The notes under the pieces were generated by a model. That model did not search any database. It saw only the letters and a program-made list of their open reading frames with translations, and was not told where the DNA came from. A stretch of 64,000 nucleotides of DNA from Pseudoips prasinana (lineage: Eukaryota > Arthropoda > Insecta > Lepidoptera > Nolidae). The stretch's first letter is position 1; the number at the start of each line of letters is the position of its first letter. Both the position numbers and the translations under genes were made by a program. The stretch spans positions 8,793,001 to 8,857,000 of the forward strand of contig OX621249.1 of NCBI GenBank assembly GCA_951640165.1, read 5' to 3'. This document shows, in pieces, positions 54,070 to 64,000 of the stretch.

Positions 54070-54182
54070 TCCAGAGGAAGTGCAGCAGCCTCTTTCCGTG
54101 TATAATGACCATAATACTGCGATCACCAACCCGTCTGCCAAGCGATTTATGCGATTCTGGCATATCTCTCCCAAGATGATTC
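54070..54182 (+). repeat. SINE group B middle fragment
   Basis: CCAGAGGAAGTGCAGCAGCC, TGACCATAATACTGCGATCA and CCAACCCGTCTGCCAAGCG. Head and tail are missing. Confidence 0.55.
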
Positions 54183-54651
54183 TTGATATCAAGCCAACTG
54201 ATCGCGTTCGCTTTATTTCGCGCCGCTCCGCACCGCGTTTTGTCAAGTAGGACACTTCAGTAGGTTCCGACTGTTTGTTGATTTCGCGCCGCGCTCACGT
54301 CTAGATTGCCCACGCAGGACGTCGCCTAACGGACCAATTAGTGCAATTGACTATGACCAGATTTAAGAAGGATTTTACAAATTCCTTCGACTGTATGCTT
54401 CTTTGTTGTAAAAGCTTACATACAAAGAACTTAACGTGCAGAAGTTATAGCTCTTTTTCTTAATGTAGTCGGGTGTTGTCGACGGTTTGACTTTTCAGAC
54501 CGCGCACAGTGTATAACTTCATATTGTAATAGTATTGATTAGTTCGAGCAGTTTTATCCGAAATTATTTTTTAATAATTTATTTTTTTAGTTTTTATTTG
54601 GAGGTAATAGGGTCAGAGCAAAACCATTTTTAATTTGTTTTTAAAGACAGA
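54183..54651. other. no recognised feature
   Basis: A small repeat of CGCGCCGC motifs near 54218 and 54283. No gene. Confidence 0.35.
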
Positions 54652-54862
54652 GGGATTAAATTCCCTAATGCGGGGGTTGCATTAGGGAATTTAATCCCTG
54701 TGTCGCGGGTAATTACAAACATATAAAAGACACAAATTACATCCAGACTCAGAACAACTATTTATGGGTCACACAAATAGTTGTCCGGCACGGGGCTCGA
54801 ACCCGTGACACGAAGCGGCGAGGCGACTGTCTTAGCCGCTGCGCCACCCGTGCAGTCCAATT
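54652..54862 (-). repeat. SINE group D with a folded-back tail
   Basis: Antisense head GCAGCGGCTAAGACAGTCGC and GGGTTCGAGCCCC, ending at the tail near 54679. Beyond it the tail sequence is repeated in inverse orientation. Arms 54652-54671 and 54679-54698 (GGGATTAAATTCCCTAATGC) are perfectly complementary over 20 bp with a 7-nt loop. Confidence 0.8.
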
Positions 54863-55424
54863 TTCGTTACATTAATTAATTTTGGTAGAGTCTGTTCTGC
54901 TTGTGATATTTCACCCTTCGCCACTTGAAGGTGATTGCTGATAGATGATCCAAGCTGACAGAAGATGTCGCTTTACTAAGTAGAAATTGGGGAGAATTAA
55001 TACAATTATGTCCTTTATCTTAACATCCACTCCAACTTTTTAAACCAAGTGCAAGTTGTGACGCGCTCTGTTACGATTCAGTACATATAACATTGCAACG
55101 ACCCGTGAAAAATAAACGCTATAAATTATGCAACATTTTAAAATTGTCGCTTTTAGCATTAGTTGTAATAATACTGGACAAAAATTTAAAAAAATAAAAA
55201 TAGAAAAATGTACAAATTTTGATTTTGGATTACTTCTGAAATCATAGTTTTTTATGATTAACTATGATTTAAATATTTTTCTTTTAGCATTTTAAACGTG
55301 CTATACTGAAAACAAGTTTTAGACATATTTAAAATGACTTGTATAAATATAAGTTCGGGAGCGAAATGCGTAATTGCGTTAAGAAATATCGAATGGATTG
55401 TTTAATTCGAGTCTTAACACCATG
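54863..55424. other. no recognised feature
   Basis: AT-rich intronic DNA. Confidence 0.4.
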
Positions 55425-55500
55425 GTGCGGTGGCGGAGCGGTTAACGCACATGAATGGTCAACGGTCAACGCCCGTGGTTGGTGGGTTCGAATTCGTTAA
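55425..55500 (+). repeat. tRNA-like sequence (SINE head or tRNA relic)
   Basis: GGTGGCGGAGCGGTTAACGC (A-box-like) and GGTGGGTTCGAATTC (B-box-like). GGTCAACGGTCAACG is a small internal duplication. Stems do not close as in a functional tRNA. Confidence 0.45.
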
Positions 55501-55589
55501 ATTTATACAACTCATTTTAAAGATGTCTCGAACTAATTTTGATATTGTGACATTAATATTGCTCGTTATTTCTTTGGTTTTCAAGATAA

Positions 55590-55909
55590 TCTATACATAT
55601 ATTAAAATCGTAGGAAAGTCAAAACTGTACATGTGTATTTTTAAAAAAGAGTACTTGGGGCGTGATCTGCAGTCGATGTCGAAGCGAAAAATAAAGTTTT
55701 TAGATTTTTTGTCTGTGTGTCTGTTTGTCTGTATGTATGTCTGGGCTAAACTCATAAAGTACTGCATGGATTTACTTCAAATTATGTATGAATATTACTA
55801 AGAGGTCGGGTCAACATATAGGCTACATATTATCACGCTATCACTTATGGGGGAGGAGCTGTGATAATTTACAAAATTTTACGCGGGTAATACCGCGGGG
55901 CACAGCTAG
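55590..55909 (+). mobile_element. Helitron, plus-strand member of an inverted pair
   Basis: 320 bp from TCTATACATATATTAAAATC to CCGCGGGGCACAGCTAG before T. It has no coding capacity and is about 90% like 55942-56252 inverted, by eye. Confidence 0.8.
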
Positions 55910-55941
55910 TAAACAATAACTCATATACTTTATTAATACTA

Positions 55942-56252
55942 CTAGCTGTGCCCCGCGGTTTTACCTGCGTTAAATTTTACAGCTCCTCCCCCGTGAGTGA
56001 TAGCGTAATAATATGTAGCCTATATGTTGACCCGACCTCTTAGTAACATTCATGCAAAATTTGAAGTAAATCCATGCAGTACTTTATGACTTTAGCCCGG
56101 ACATACATACAGACAAACAGACACACAGACAAAAATTCTAAGAACTATATTTTTGGCTTCGATATCGAATGTAGATGACGCCCCAAGTATCCTTTTAAAA
56201 AAATATTCAATGTACAGTTTTGACTTTCCTACGATTTTATTATATGTATAGA
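55942..56252 (-). mobile_element. Helitron, minus-strand member of an inverted pair
   Basis: 311 bp, CTAG at 55942-55945 and TC (as GA) at 56251-56252. Its 3' end faces that of the plus copy across 32 bp. Confidence 0.8.
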
Positions 56253-56957
56253 TTTATTGGTATGTATTCTCATAGTTTTCATGCATGAGACCCGCTCCTC
56301 TGATATCTGTTTAATTCAATTTTTTACTCAATACTCTGATCCTAGTGGACGTTCTACACAACATTTCTATATTTAAGATATGTAAGTCATTCCTTTACAA
56401 GTTAGCGAGCCTTAACACTAAGAGACAGATGGGTAACAGACTGATAGTAATACCTACACCCTACCAAAAAGACCTTCATTGTTCGGTGAAGCAGTGGAAG
56501 CTTATTAACCTAACTGTAAATGCGTCATGTTAAAAAAGGAGGCTCCGTTTAGTATATTGTGTGCGGAACACTAAAAATGCCAGTTTCAGAAGCCCATACT
56601 CCAGTAATTGGATTAAATTTTAAGTTTACCGAAAAAAGTTCAACTTACTTAATGATATTGTATGTGATCCTTGATAAAACTAATAATTTTATTCAAAGCG
56701 AGGCTGAAAATATACTAGGTAAAGCCGTAGGAGATTAGGCACTCTATTCAAGAGATTTCTAAGGACGCACTAAACCTATTTCAGGCAGTTTTCAGGTTGT
56801 TTTCAACAAACTTCAAAAGCAGGATATTATCAATTCTTATGTACGTGTTTTCCGGTATCTGAGCTGATTTTGATCATTGCTTTTTTATTCGATGCGTCCC
56901 ATAATAATTTTGTACAAATCACTTGTGGAAAATTCAAAGCTAGTAGAACCTACTATG
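56253..56957. other. intron DNA, no recognised exon
   Basis: AT-rich. TTGTTCGGTGAAGCAGT near 56478 is the inverted short motif also found at 45146 and 50950. Confidence 0.35.
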
Positions 56958-57178
56958 TTTTTAGGGTCCCGTACCCAAAGGGACTTCGCTGTCTGTCTGT
57001 CTCTCCGTCTGTCTCCAGGCTGTATCTCATGAACCGTAATAGTTCGACAGTTGAAATATTACAAAACAAACTAAAATAAATATTTAAGGGGGCTCCCATA
57101 CAACAAGCGTGACGTTTATACAGATAGTCGTAAGGAAACTTTCGTGCGCGAGTCCGACTCGCACTTGGCCGGTTTTTT
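56958..57178 (+). repeat. dispersed repeat ending GTCCGACTCGCACTTGGCC
   Basis: AGGGTCCCGTACCCAAAGGG, TGTATCTCATGAACCGTAAT, GGGGGCTCCCATACAACAAG and the end GCGCGAGTCCGACTCGCACT. I recall this as a very common lepidopteran repeat. The class is not certain. Confidence 0.65.
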
Positions 57179-57354
57179 AAATCAGTAATTATTGAGTTTT
57201 AATATAATTAGTACTACTCTGCTCTTTTTTATCGTCAATACGTGCTTTGCTCTAAGTTTTTCGAAATAGTGTGTGTACAGTGTAATGTTGTTGATACGCC
57301 ACGTGTAAAATTCTCCGAACAAGTCAGTGTTGATATTGATATTGATTTATATTG

Positions 57355-57453
57355 TTATTTGTGTGATCCATAAGTAGTTGTTCTGAGTCTGGGTGAATTA
57401 TATGTTTGTAAAGTACCCAAGTAAGGGGATTTAATTCCCTAATCTTTAAAAAC
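57355..57453 (+). repeat. SINE group D 3' half
   Basis: GTGATCCATAAGTAGTTGTT, CTGAGTCTGGGTGAATTATA and GGGGATTTAATTCCCTAATC. The head is missing. Confidence 0.65.
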
Positions 57454-58002
57454 ATCTCTAACCAGACAGGGCTTGAACATAGCTATTGATTTATAAACCA
57501 TTATATTAGAAACAATTTACTCTTATACTGTTACAAATTGTATATAACCTATCACATATAAGACTGTACATATTGCATCAATTTTATTTACTTTATTTCT
57601 ATACATCGATGTGCAATAAAGAACATTTGGACATTTTCCGTACTGCCACGCAAGTTAAATTGCTTGCCCGTAGCGTATTTTCCGTAATTAGTAATCAAGT
57701 CGGAGCTTAACGCTTATTTTTCCTTAATAAAAGTCGACTAAAGTAAATTGACGGATAGAAACGTCCAAATGTCTCTTTCAAACGGATCTTATTAGAATTA
57801 ACTGCAATGGTACTCCTTCAGTATTACGCAGTTTAATTGAATTGGCTAAACTACGTGAAAAAGAGATTAATTTATATTTAAATTAGTTGCTTGTTGGTGA
57901 GAATCGGCAGCGATTCTCAACAATACTACCTAGAATAATTTTAATAATATTTCATACATAGAGAGAGAAAGTAAGCGCCACGTTACGATTTCTAAAGAAA
58001 TG
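57454..58002. other. no recognised feature
   Basis: AT-rich intronic DNA. Confidence 0.4.
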
Positions 58003-58106
58003 CCATCATCATCATCAACATCAACACCATCGTCATCGTATCAGTTAAAGACGTCCACTGCTGGAAAAAGATTTCCGCAATTGGCGGTATTGCGCTTCCC
58101 GCATCT
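58003..58106 (-). repeat. RTE/BovB-like LINE 3' fragment
   Basis: (CATCAT)n, then TTAAAGACGTCCACTGCTGG and TTGGCGGTATTGCGCTTCC. Confidence 0.65.
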
Positions 58107-58164
58107 ATAATATTTCTTCCGAAATAATAGGCTTCTATCTTATAAGGGTCCTCGTCCGTCCTTT

Positions 58165-58440
58165 TTTTTTGTATAGTAGGATGACAAACGGGCAAGTGGT
58201 TCACCAGATGGTAAGTGATCACCGCCGCCCATGGACACTCGCAACACTTGAGGAGCTGCAAGTGCGTTGCCGGCCTTTAAGAAAAGAATAGGCTCGCTTC
58301 TTGAAGGTTGCCATGTCATACCGGATCGGAAATACCTCCGCAGCTAATTGATTCCACAGAGCGGTAGTGCGCGGCAAAAAGTTTCTTGTGAAACGCACAG
58401 TGGTAGATGACCATTCATCCAGGTGATAAGGAGTTGCCAA
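58165..58440 (-). pseudogene. LINE C-terminal fragment (jockey/CR1-like)
   Basis: The minus strand encodes [20 protein letters not shown] through [15 protein letters not shown], closely matching 49200-49471. The 3' UTR continues left through GGTTCACCAGATGGTAAGTG. Confidence 0.65.
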
Positions 58441-58613
58441 GCTAAATTGGCAGTGCCATGTTATGACATTTAAAATTGTTTAACTGTTTAAAATACAGAG
58501 TCAGAGAGCCAGCATTCTCTTTAAACTACAACTAAAATAAGTATATACATACATAAGGCTCACGTCTTTACACAAATTTCTTTCCGTTCTAAAGGTGCAT
58601 TAAATGTTCACAG

Positions 58614-58671
58614 GTCCAAGAGAATCCTCAGTTGGCCAGCAACGATCTCAAAACTCCCCTTCCTAAACCCG
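58614..58671 (+). CDS. internal exon 5 of the proline/serine-rich gene
   Basis: 58 bp between TTAAATGTTCACAG and a strong GTAAGT donor. It enters in phase 0 and exits in phase 1. It codes VQENPQLASNDLKTPLPKP plus the first base of a codon. KTPLPKP resembles a proline-directed phosphorylation and SH3-type site. It is in phase with the exon at 49064, 9.45 kb upstream. No further exon was found before the window ends, so the gene continues beyond 64000 or in an exon I missed. Confidence 0.6.
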
Positions 58672-59591
58672 GTAAGTGAAAATATCTTTATGCCATCGTC
58701 CATCTGTTCGAGCCGTACAATATACGTCGGATTTAGCGGCGGGATCTTTATATTTCAGTTTGTACAATTCCGTTCAACATATTATCAGCATCTGTGAGAT
58801 TCTGATTCTGATGAGATTGTGGTGAGATTATAAAATTAATGGATGTATTCATTGATAAATAAATTCTTTATTGCCTTTTTTAGTATTCGGATGGTAATCA
58901 TTCCATGAGGTATTATTAATAACTGATTTATATGAAGTGCGGATATCGGAGAAACTGTATTCAATCGATTCATGGAGTAACTATGATGATAACTTGCCAC
59001 TGTGAAACCTTTCTTCTTAATAAATTTTATTATCCCTGTTATAGGCTTATTTACTTGTGAGGCATATAATATAAGGCATAAATAACCATATTTTATATTT
59101 CATAGATTTTTTTTATAACTAGAATAGGACTGCAGGTATTAGATATTAATTTCCACTTGACACTCCTTACGTTCTTAAGAAAAATAATCTTTCGCCAGAC
59201 TGATAGACGGTCAGGCACACAGACAACGAAGCCACTATACAAGGGTTCCTGTTTTATTAAATCGATCGTTCCTTTAGGTGTTAGAGTGCCACATGCAGAG
59301 ATATACACTCAGATATGCTTCGAATTTATAACATTCAAATTTTTGAGTCTGGTACCAACGTATATACGCTTACGAACTTGTCTGCACTTTCGGCAAAACG
59401 AAATCCCAACACATCCACATAGAGCATTGTGAGTTCGGTTTTAGAGGAATTCTTAGTGGCCGAGGTTATTTCATTGTCCGTGTTTACTCGTGAAGCAAAA
59501 CATATAACTAAAATCGACGAAATCGAGGTTTTATCTTCTACTATTTTCTCCTCAATATCTGAACTGATTCCGTTTACAACTGAACTGATTT
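58672..59591. other. intron DNA, no recognised feature
   Basis: AT-rich. Overlapping frames at 59093-59432 on both strands lack motifs. Confidence 0.35.
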
Positions 59592-59711
59592 TGACTATTT
59601 GAAAGACAAATTACACTGCCATCTGATCCAAAACTAGGCAGAGGATTTACTATGGTAACCAGACGAATAATTCTAAACACATACATATTATAGATAAATT
59701 ACATCCAGGTA

Positions 59712-59956
59712 CAGGGGCTCTACCGGCTAAGGCGCCGAACATCGATTTCTTAAATGGCGTTCAAATAAATTAAGGTTACAAATGACTTAATCAATCGTTA
59801 AATCGGCTTTCATGAGCACATGGGACGTCATAAATGGTCCGGAATAGATTGTTAATGTTGAAGAAGAGTTAACGATTCATTAAGTAATTTTAATCGAATT
59901 GATTTGAACGCCATATAAGTAATCGATGTTCGGCGACGTAGGCGGTAGAGCCCCTG
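59712..59956. mobile_element. MITE with 58-bp TIRs
   Basis: CAGGGGCTCTACCG starts the left arm (59712) and, inverted, the right arm (ending 59956). The arms pair with about 6 mismatches in 58. CAGGGGC-type ends suggest hAT, but no 8-bp duplication can be seen, perhaps because one flank was rearranged. Confidence 0.6.
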
Positions 59957-60300
59957 GTTTTGTCTAATTAAAAGACAAATTACACTGCCATCTGATCCAA
60001 AATTAGGCAAAGTATGTACTATGTTAACCAGACAACCGATTAACATATTTATATAATTCTAAACACATACATATTATAGATAAATTACATCCAGGCACAG
60101 GTCCTGGATGGGGATCAATCTCATGACCTTTATCTTAGTAGCCACAAGTGCCTCGACTAAGTTAACCACTATACCAGCAGGCTAGCCGTGGCAGATAAAT
60201 TACATCCAGGCACAGGTCCTGGATGGGGATCAATCCCATGACCTCTATCTTAGTAGCCACAAGTGCCACGACTAAGTTAACCACTATACCAGCAGGCTAA

Positions 60301-60733
60301 GGCCGGGTTCCCACTATGCCGGACCGGTAGATCTGCCGCAAACCGGACACCGGACAGAGTGTTCACATTACACCGGATCCCTCAAGAAAATCGGACAAGC
60401 ACCTCAGTTGAATTTGGACCTGTGCCCACAATGGACGACGAAATTGTTGTGTTGTGGTGGTGGTGATACAGAAGGCAAAATAAAAGAAGAAAGTATTGGG
60501 TACATCCTATTTATATCGGGGAACACGGGCCGGAAGTGGTTCATATTACTCCGGTCCGGTGATTTTGCCGGCATTTCGTAGTGACAAAACGCTCGGTAAA
60601 AATGCCGGGCTCGGCGAAAAAGCCAGACTCAGGATCATGTGAATAGCTTCATACAATTTGTACCGCCACTAGGCCTTCCGGCAATTTTACCGGACCGGGA
60701 GATCTGCCGGTCCGGCATAGTGGGAACGCAGCC
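60301..60733. mobile_element. PIF/Harbinger-like MITE
   Basis: 433 bp with TIRs GGCCGGGTTCCCACTATGCC / GGCTGCGTTCCCACTATGCC (inverted), continuing GGACCGG.AGATCT. Flanked by TAA (60298-60300 and 60734-60736). Internally GC-rich with many CCGG. Confidence 0.75.
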
Positions 60734-60866
60734 TAACCGTGGCAGATAAATTACATCTAGGCACAGGTCCTGGATGGGGATCAATCCCATGACCTCTAGC
60801 TTAGTAGCCACAAGTGCCACCACTAAGTTAACCACTATACCAGCAGGCTAGCCGTGGCAGACATAT

Positions 60867-61316
60867 TTATAGCGTCAAAAATATATTAATATAATCTTAA
60901 AATCTTGAATGAGGAATACATTTGTACAGGAAAACGGCAGCTATGCTGGCTATTAAAGTTTATGGATCCTCGAAAAGCCTTTGGTACCTTAAGCTATGCC
61001 CGGAAAAGAGGGCAGTGCGACTTACAATTGTTTATTGTCCCGATAACTTCTACTAGAATAGCTCCACCCACATGACTACGCCTAAAATACCAGTATTTCT
61101 ACGATAAAAATCTTATTTTATCTTACCGACCGCTAATTGGCTCATAACTCCGGCGGCTCGTTCAGTGCGCAATGAAAGACTACTCGGGAAAAGTTAACTA
61201 CCGACGGGTATTTGTTTTGTAAGTATAAGCTATTTTGTCTCGGAAGAAGATTTATCAGAATAATTAACTCTGAACTTGTAGAAAAATCTTACTAGATAGT
61301 AAACTTTTATATTAAT
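60867..61316. other. no recognised feature
   Basis: Intronic DNA without a supported feature. Confidence 0.4.
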
Positions 61317-61638
61317 ACTAGCTGTGCCCCGCGGTTTTACCCGCGTTAAATTTTGTAGATTAACACAGCTCCTCCCCTGTAGGTGATAGCGTGATATAAT
61401 GAATCCTATATTTTGACCCGACCTCTTAGTAATATTCATGCAAAATTTGAAGTAAATCCATGCAGTACTTTTTGAGTTTAGCCCGGACATACATACAAAC
61501 AAACAGACACACAGACAAAAATTCTAATTTCTATATTTTTGGCTTCGATATCGATTGTAGATCACGCCCCAAGTAAACTTTTAAAAAAATATTCGATGTA
61601 CAGTTTTGACTTTCCTACGATTTTATTATATGTATAGA
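61317..61638 (-). mobile_element. Helitron, same subfamily as 55590
   Basis: Starts (inverted) CTAGCTGTGCCCCGCGGTTT and ends TATATGTATAGA. Very similar to 55942-56252. Confidence 0.8.
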
Positions 61639-61764
61639 TAATATATAGATTAAGTAGAGTACCTACATATTTTAATACTATAGAGCCGGAAGGCCGTATG
61701 TTTATACAGCCCACCAGCTTTTAATAAGAGGTTATGGCGTTCACAGTACACAGCACGCCTAACA

Positions 61765-61950
61765 GTGGCCGTGATTTAGTGGCTAGATATTTGTGTGTAT
61801 TAACATGTCTGTTTGTCCTGAGTCTGTGTAATTATCTATGTAAGTATGTATTTACAAAAAGAAAAGTGGTATATGTAGTATATCGTGGTCTGTTTCCATA
61901 GTACAAGCTCTGCTTCGTTTGGGATCAGATAGCCGTGTGAATAATGTCCC
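61765..61950 (+). repeat. SINE group A lacking the tRNA B box
   Basis: GGCCGTGATTTAGTGGCTAG joins directly to ATATTTGTGTGTATTAACAT. The 3' block CCATAGTACAAGCTCTGC is complete. Confidence 0.75.
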
Positions 61951-62398
61951 TTACCCTTAACCTTAAATACAAGGGTGCAGAGGCGAATAACTCAACCAAT
62001 ACAATAATGAATATAAATCTCTAAAGTCTAATTTAGTTTATGCACAATTTATTTTTCTATTATTGTTATCGATCGTTTTAACTCCGTTTCCTCATTATCC
62101 CCACGATGGTTATGATATGATTGCTTCGTTGCTAATGCTGTAATAGCAACGAAGCAATCATCTCCAACAGCAACACCTCAATAAATTACAACGGCTGCTA
62201 ACAAAAAGCGCTGCACATATTTCCCGTAATGCTTTAAAATCATAAAAATTTTCCCGCCTAAAACAATACGCTCGACGCGCGATTCACGGTTGACTGCACC
62301 AAAATAAAATGTGGAATGAAATATTAAGAGCCAGTTTACACGTATCGCGGGCACAGATCGCCCGGCAGCGCCACCTGTCGGCGACGTGAATATATAAA

Positions 62399-62400
<2 letters not shown>
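61951..62400. other. no recognised gene
   Basis: Holds the hairpin at 62118-62160. GC-rich 62335-62385 (CAGATCGCCCGGCAGCGCCA) precedes the A tract. Confidence 0.4.
62118..62160. repeat. perfect 17-bp hairpin
   Basis: TGATTGCTTCGTTGCTA (62118-62134) and its exact complement (62144-62160), 9-nt loop. Confidence 0.8.

Positions 62401-62431
<31 letters not shown>
62401..62431 (+). repeat. 31-base A tract
   Basis: An uninterrupted run of A after CGTGAATATATAAACT. It could be a retroposed poly(A) tail. No parent transcript or AATAAA is visible 10-30 bp upstream, so a simple expansion is as likely. Confidence 0.7.
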
Positions 62432-62432
<1 letters not shown>

Positions 62433-63389
62433 AACAGAACACAGACGTGCAACCTGCACACATACCGACATTTACCGCGCTCACGTGATACAGCGAAAAT
62501 ATTTGCGCTAACTGAATAATAATGAAAGAGCGGACGTAACCGGAATTATTTCCATGTTATTTCTATTGCTATGCTTAAGTGAGTTGTGTTATTATACTTA
62601 TTATACACGTAATTGATGTTTAATGTCCCGTCTTAAGACAATAGTGGCTTTATGATTGCATGTTTATGACAATAATTATTTTTTTTGTTGATTGTTCCTG
62701 CTTTAAGATATGATCGGCGTGGTTGGATATCATAGAAAGTGTTACGCTCGATTGTGAACTATAAGCCGTCATATAGCTAATAGATTCAGCGCTAAATCTA
62801 CCTTATTTTAGATGCTAGAGATTACACTTGTTCGAAACTCGATCATTAAGTTTGTGTTGTCAAAGAGTATAGAGTAGTATAGACATGAAAGACAAATAAT
62901 AATTCTTATTATTTATTGCACACAGAAATTAAATACATAAGTTAGAAGTTACAAAAAGAAAAGGCATGTTGTACATAGGCGAACTTAATTCATTATTGAA
63001 TTTTCTTTCAGCAAAACATCAGGAATGTGAGATTTTTAAAATTATGGGTATAGGCAGTGTACAAAATGGTATTATAATTATGTTCCTTGTCGGGTAAAAA
63101 TATTGATAAAATACACACTAATAATTACTTACGATACCTTATAAAATAAATACCTATTAATGAACTACATAAACCTACATACCTGATATATACGTAAGTT
63201 ACAGAGATAAGAAGTGATTCTTAATTCGGCTCTTAAAAAAATTATAAAATAATATTAATATTATTATATAATGTTCCCAGTTGAAACTTAGTGTGTAAGT
63301 GTGTCAAAAGCATGGTTGTATGTTAAATATTTATTTCTTCTAATAACTTATTAAAAAAATATATATATAAGCTTTCTGTCCTCCTACTC
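62432..63389. other. no recognised feature
   Basis: AT-rich DNA. Confidence 0.4.
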
Positions 63390-63490
63390 CATATGAACTA
63401 AACTGAAAGTAACTGTTCCAAATTTCATACTCCTCCGTCGGCGCAATTGTTGTAAAAAGGGGTACAAAGTTATTGCTTCACGTAATAATA
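63390..63490 (-). repeat. dispersed repeat, GGAGGAGTATGAAATTTGG family
   Basis: CTCCATATGAACTAAACTG, CCAAATTTCATACTCCTCCG and AAAGTTATTGCTTCACGTAA are the inverse of 24925-25035. Confidence 0.6.
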
Positions 63491-63680
63491 GTATGATGAT
63501 GATAAGTGATTTAATTTATTATTAATGCATAATATACCTACTTATTGTAACAATGATTTATCATTCTTATTATATAAGTGTAATTGTTTATATAAATGTG
63601 AGATAATGCTCGATATTGTATACGTTCCTACAAGTGAAATCTTGACTTATCGTATGGATAGTGTTTACCCTTGTCTGGGT

Positions 63681-63815
63681 GGTTTGATTGCCTTGTTGGT
63701 CTTGAGGTAGCGTAAAATGCAGATAGTGAGGTCCTGGTTCGAGTCCCGGGTCGGGCCACAAAGTAATTTTTCTGATTTTTCTAATCTCGCCGATCACTTA
63801 TGGACTGGTGAGAGC
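63681..63815 (+). repeat. SINE group C head joined to an antisense 5S-like piece
   Basis: TTGCCTTGTTGGTCTTGAGG to GGTTCGAGTCCCGGGTCGGG is a tRNA-like head with a good B box. It is followed by AATCTCGCCGATCACTTATG, which matches the antisense start of the 5S-derived SINE. Such a junction may be a chimera or two abutting insertions. Confidence 0.5.
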
Positions 63816-64000
63816 AGCTGGCTACACGGAAAAATAATAACTTTACTACAAATTAGGCTATATTCGATAGCGTATAGGTTTACTTCTAATAATCTTAGGA
63901 TTTATTAGGAAAAGTTCAGAATATAATTAAGATATTTGAAAATATTCGCTAGCGCCGTGATATCATTCTCAAGTACAGTTCAAGAAGCTTAAAATTCATT
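63816..64000. other. no recognised feature
   Basis: AT-rich DNA to the window end. Confidence 0.4.

Larger units (their letters stand above)
59592..60866 (-). repeat. array of four antisense SINE segments with two MITE insertions
   Basis: CAAATTACACTGCCATCTGA starts copies at about 59611 and 59980. CAGGTCCTGGATGGGGATCA and TTAACCACTATACCAGCAGG recur near 60100, 60215 and 60765. The last units share the GCTAGCCGTGGCAGA border, so they look like tandem copies of one region rather than independent insertions. Confidence 0.75.

Noticed and set aside
55430..55801. 123-codon open frame
   Set aside because: It spans a tRNA-like head and a Helitron copy that recurs non-coding elsewhere.
62178..62484. 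Open frames with poly-phenylalanine on the minus strand
   Set aside because: Produced by translating the 31-base A tract.
1..64000. Endogenous viral sequence or bacterial gene transfer
   Set aside because: No capsid, envelope, polymerase or bacterial operon-like frames were recognised. All coding relics seen are host or transposon type.

Overview
This is an AT-rich, gene-poor stretch of insect nuclear DNA, and I read it as lepidopteran (moth or butterfly). The reasons are several repeat types I associate with lepidopteran genomes. These include tRNA-headed SINEs with CCCACCCAGGACA and TTTGGGATCAGATGG blocks, RTE/BovB-like LINE 3' ends coding RWTDDLV...QDRQLW...QQW with a (TGA)n tail, and short Helitrons ending CCGCGGGGCACAGCTAG. 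The species cannot be named from the sequence alone. There are no bacterial operons, CRISPR arrays, rRNA operons or convincing functional tRNA genes.

Host coding sequence is sparse. The best-supported gene is a chain of five small plus-strand exons (34670-34767, 38553-38627, 47935-47979, 49064-49159, 58614-58671). All have AG/GT borders and compatible phases (entry phase 1, then 0, 0, 0, 0, exit phase 1), and together they make exactly 124 codons of a proline/serine-rich, probably disordered protein segment that I do not recognise. Its introns run up to about 9.5 kb and are packed with transposon debris. A second candidate is a first exon at 17892-17968 that encodes a signal peptide behind a TATA box and an initiator-like site. 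Two weaker candidates are an acidic exon-like frame ending at a GTAAGT donor at 11796, whose phase fits the 34670 exon, and a 75-residue signal-peptide ORF at 14176-14403.

The rest is layered mobile DNA. From left to right: a structurally intact mariner (1279-2560) inside a SINE; a 52-bp minisatellite (7299-8045); a solo-LTR-like insertion inside a SINE (8520-8756); three head-to-tail Helitrons (12870-13314); a roughly 105-bp tandem array behind a tRNA-like head (29075-29640); a roughly 280-bp tandem array carrying an RTE insertion (30620-31410); a Helitron whose terminal hairpin is split by a LINE with a 14-bp target duplication (38861-39739); a TIR element with an in-frame 69-bp duplication (42887-43206); a Helitron inside a SINE (47531-47711); a Harbinger-like MITE inside a 5S-rRNA-derived SINE (52498-52658); a near-palindromic Helitron pair (55590-56252); and a SINE array hit by two MITEs (59592-60866).

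At least five SINE groups recur: A, tRNA-headed; B, with an RTE-like tail; C, tRNA-headed with a GGCCGCCATGGCCGAAATTCG body; D, with a GCGCAGCGGCTAA head; and a 5S-rRNA-derived group. The RTE/BovB-like LINE is the likely source of group B mobilisation. Nothing here is a clearly new multi-gene system. The most noteworthy items are the intact mariner, the small-exon gene, the signal-peptide promoter/exon, the tandem Helitrons, the 5S SINE family and several perfect long hairpins.
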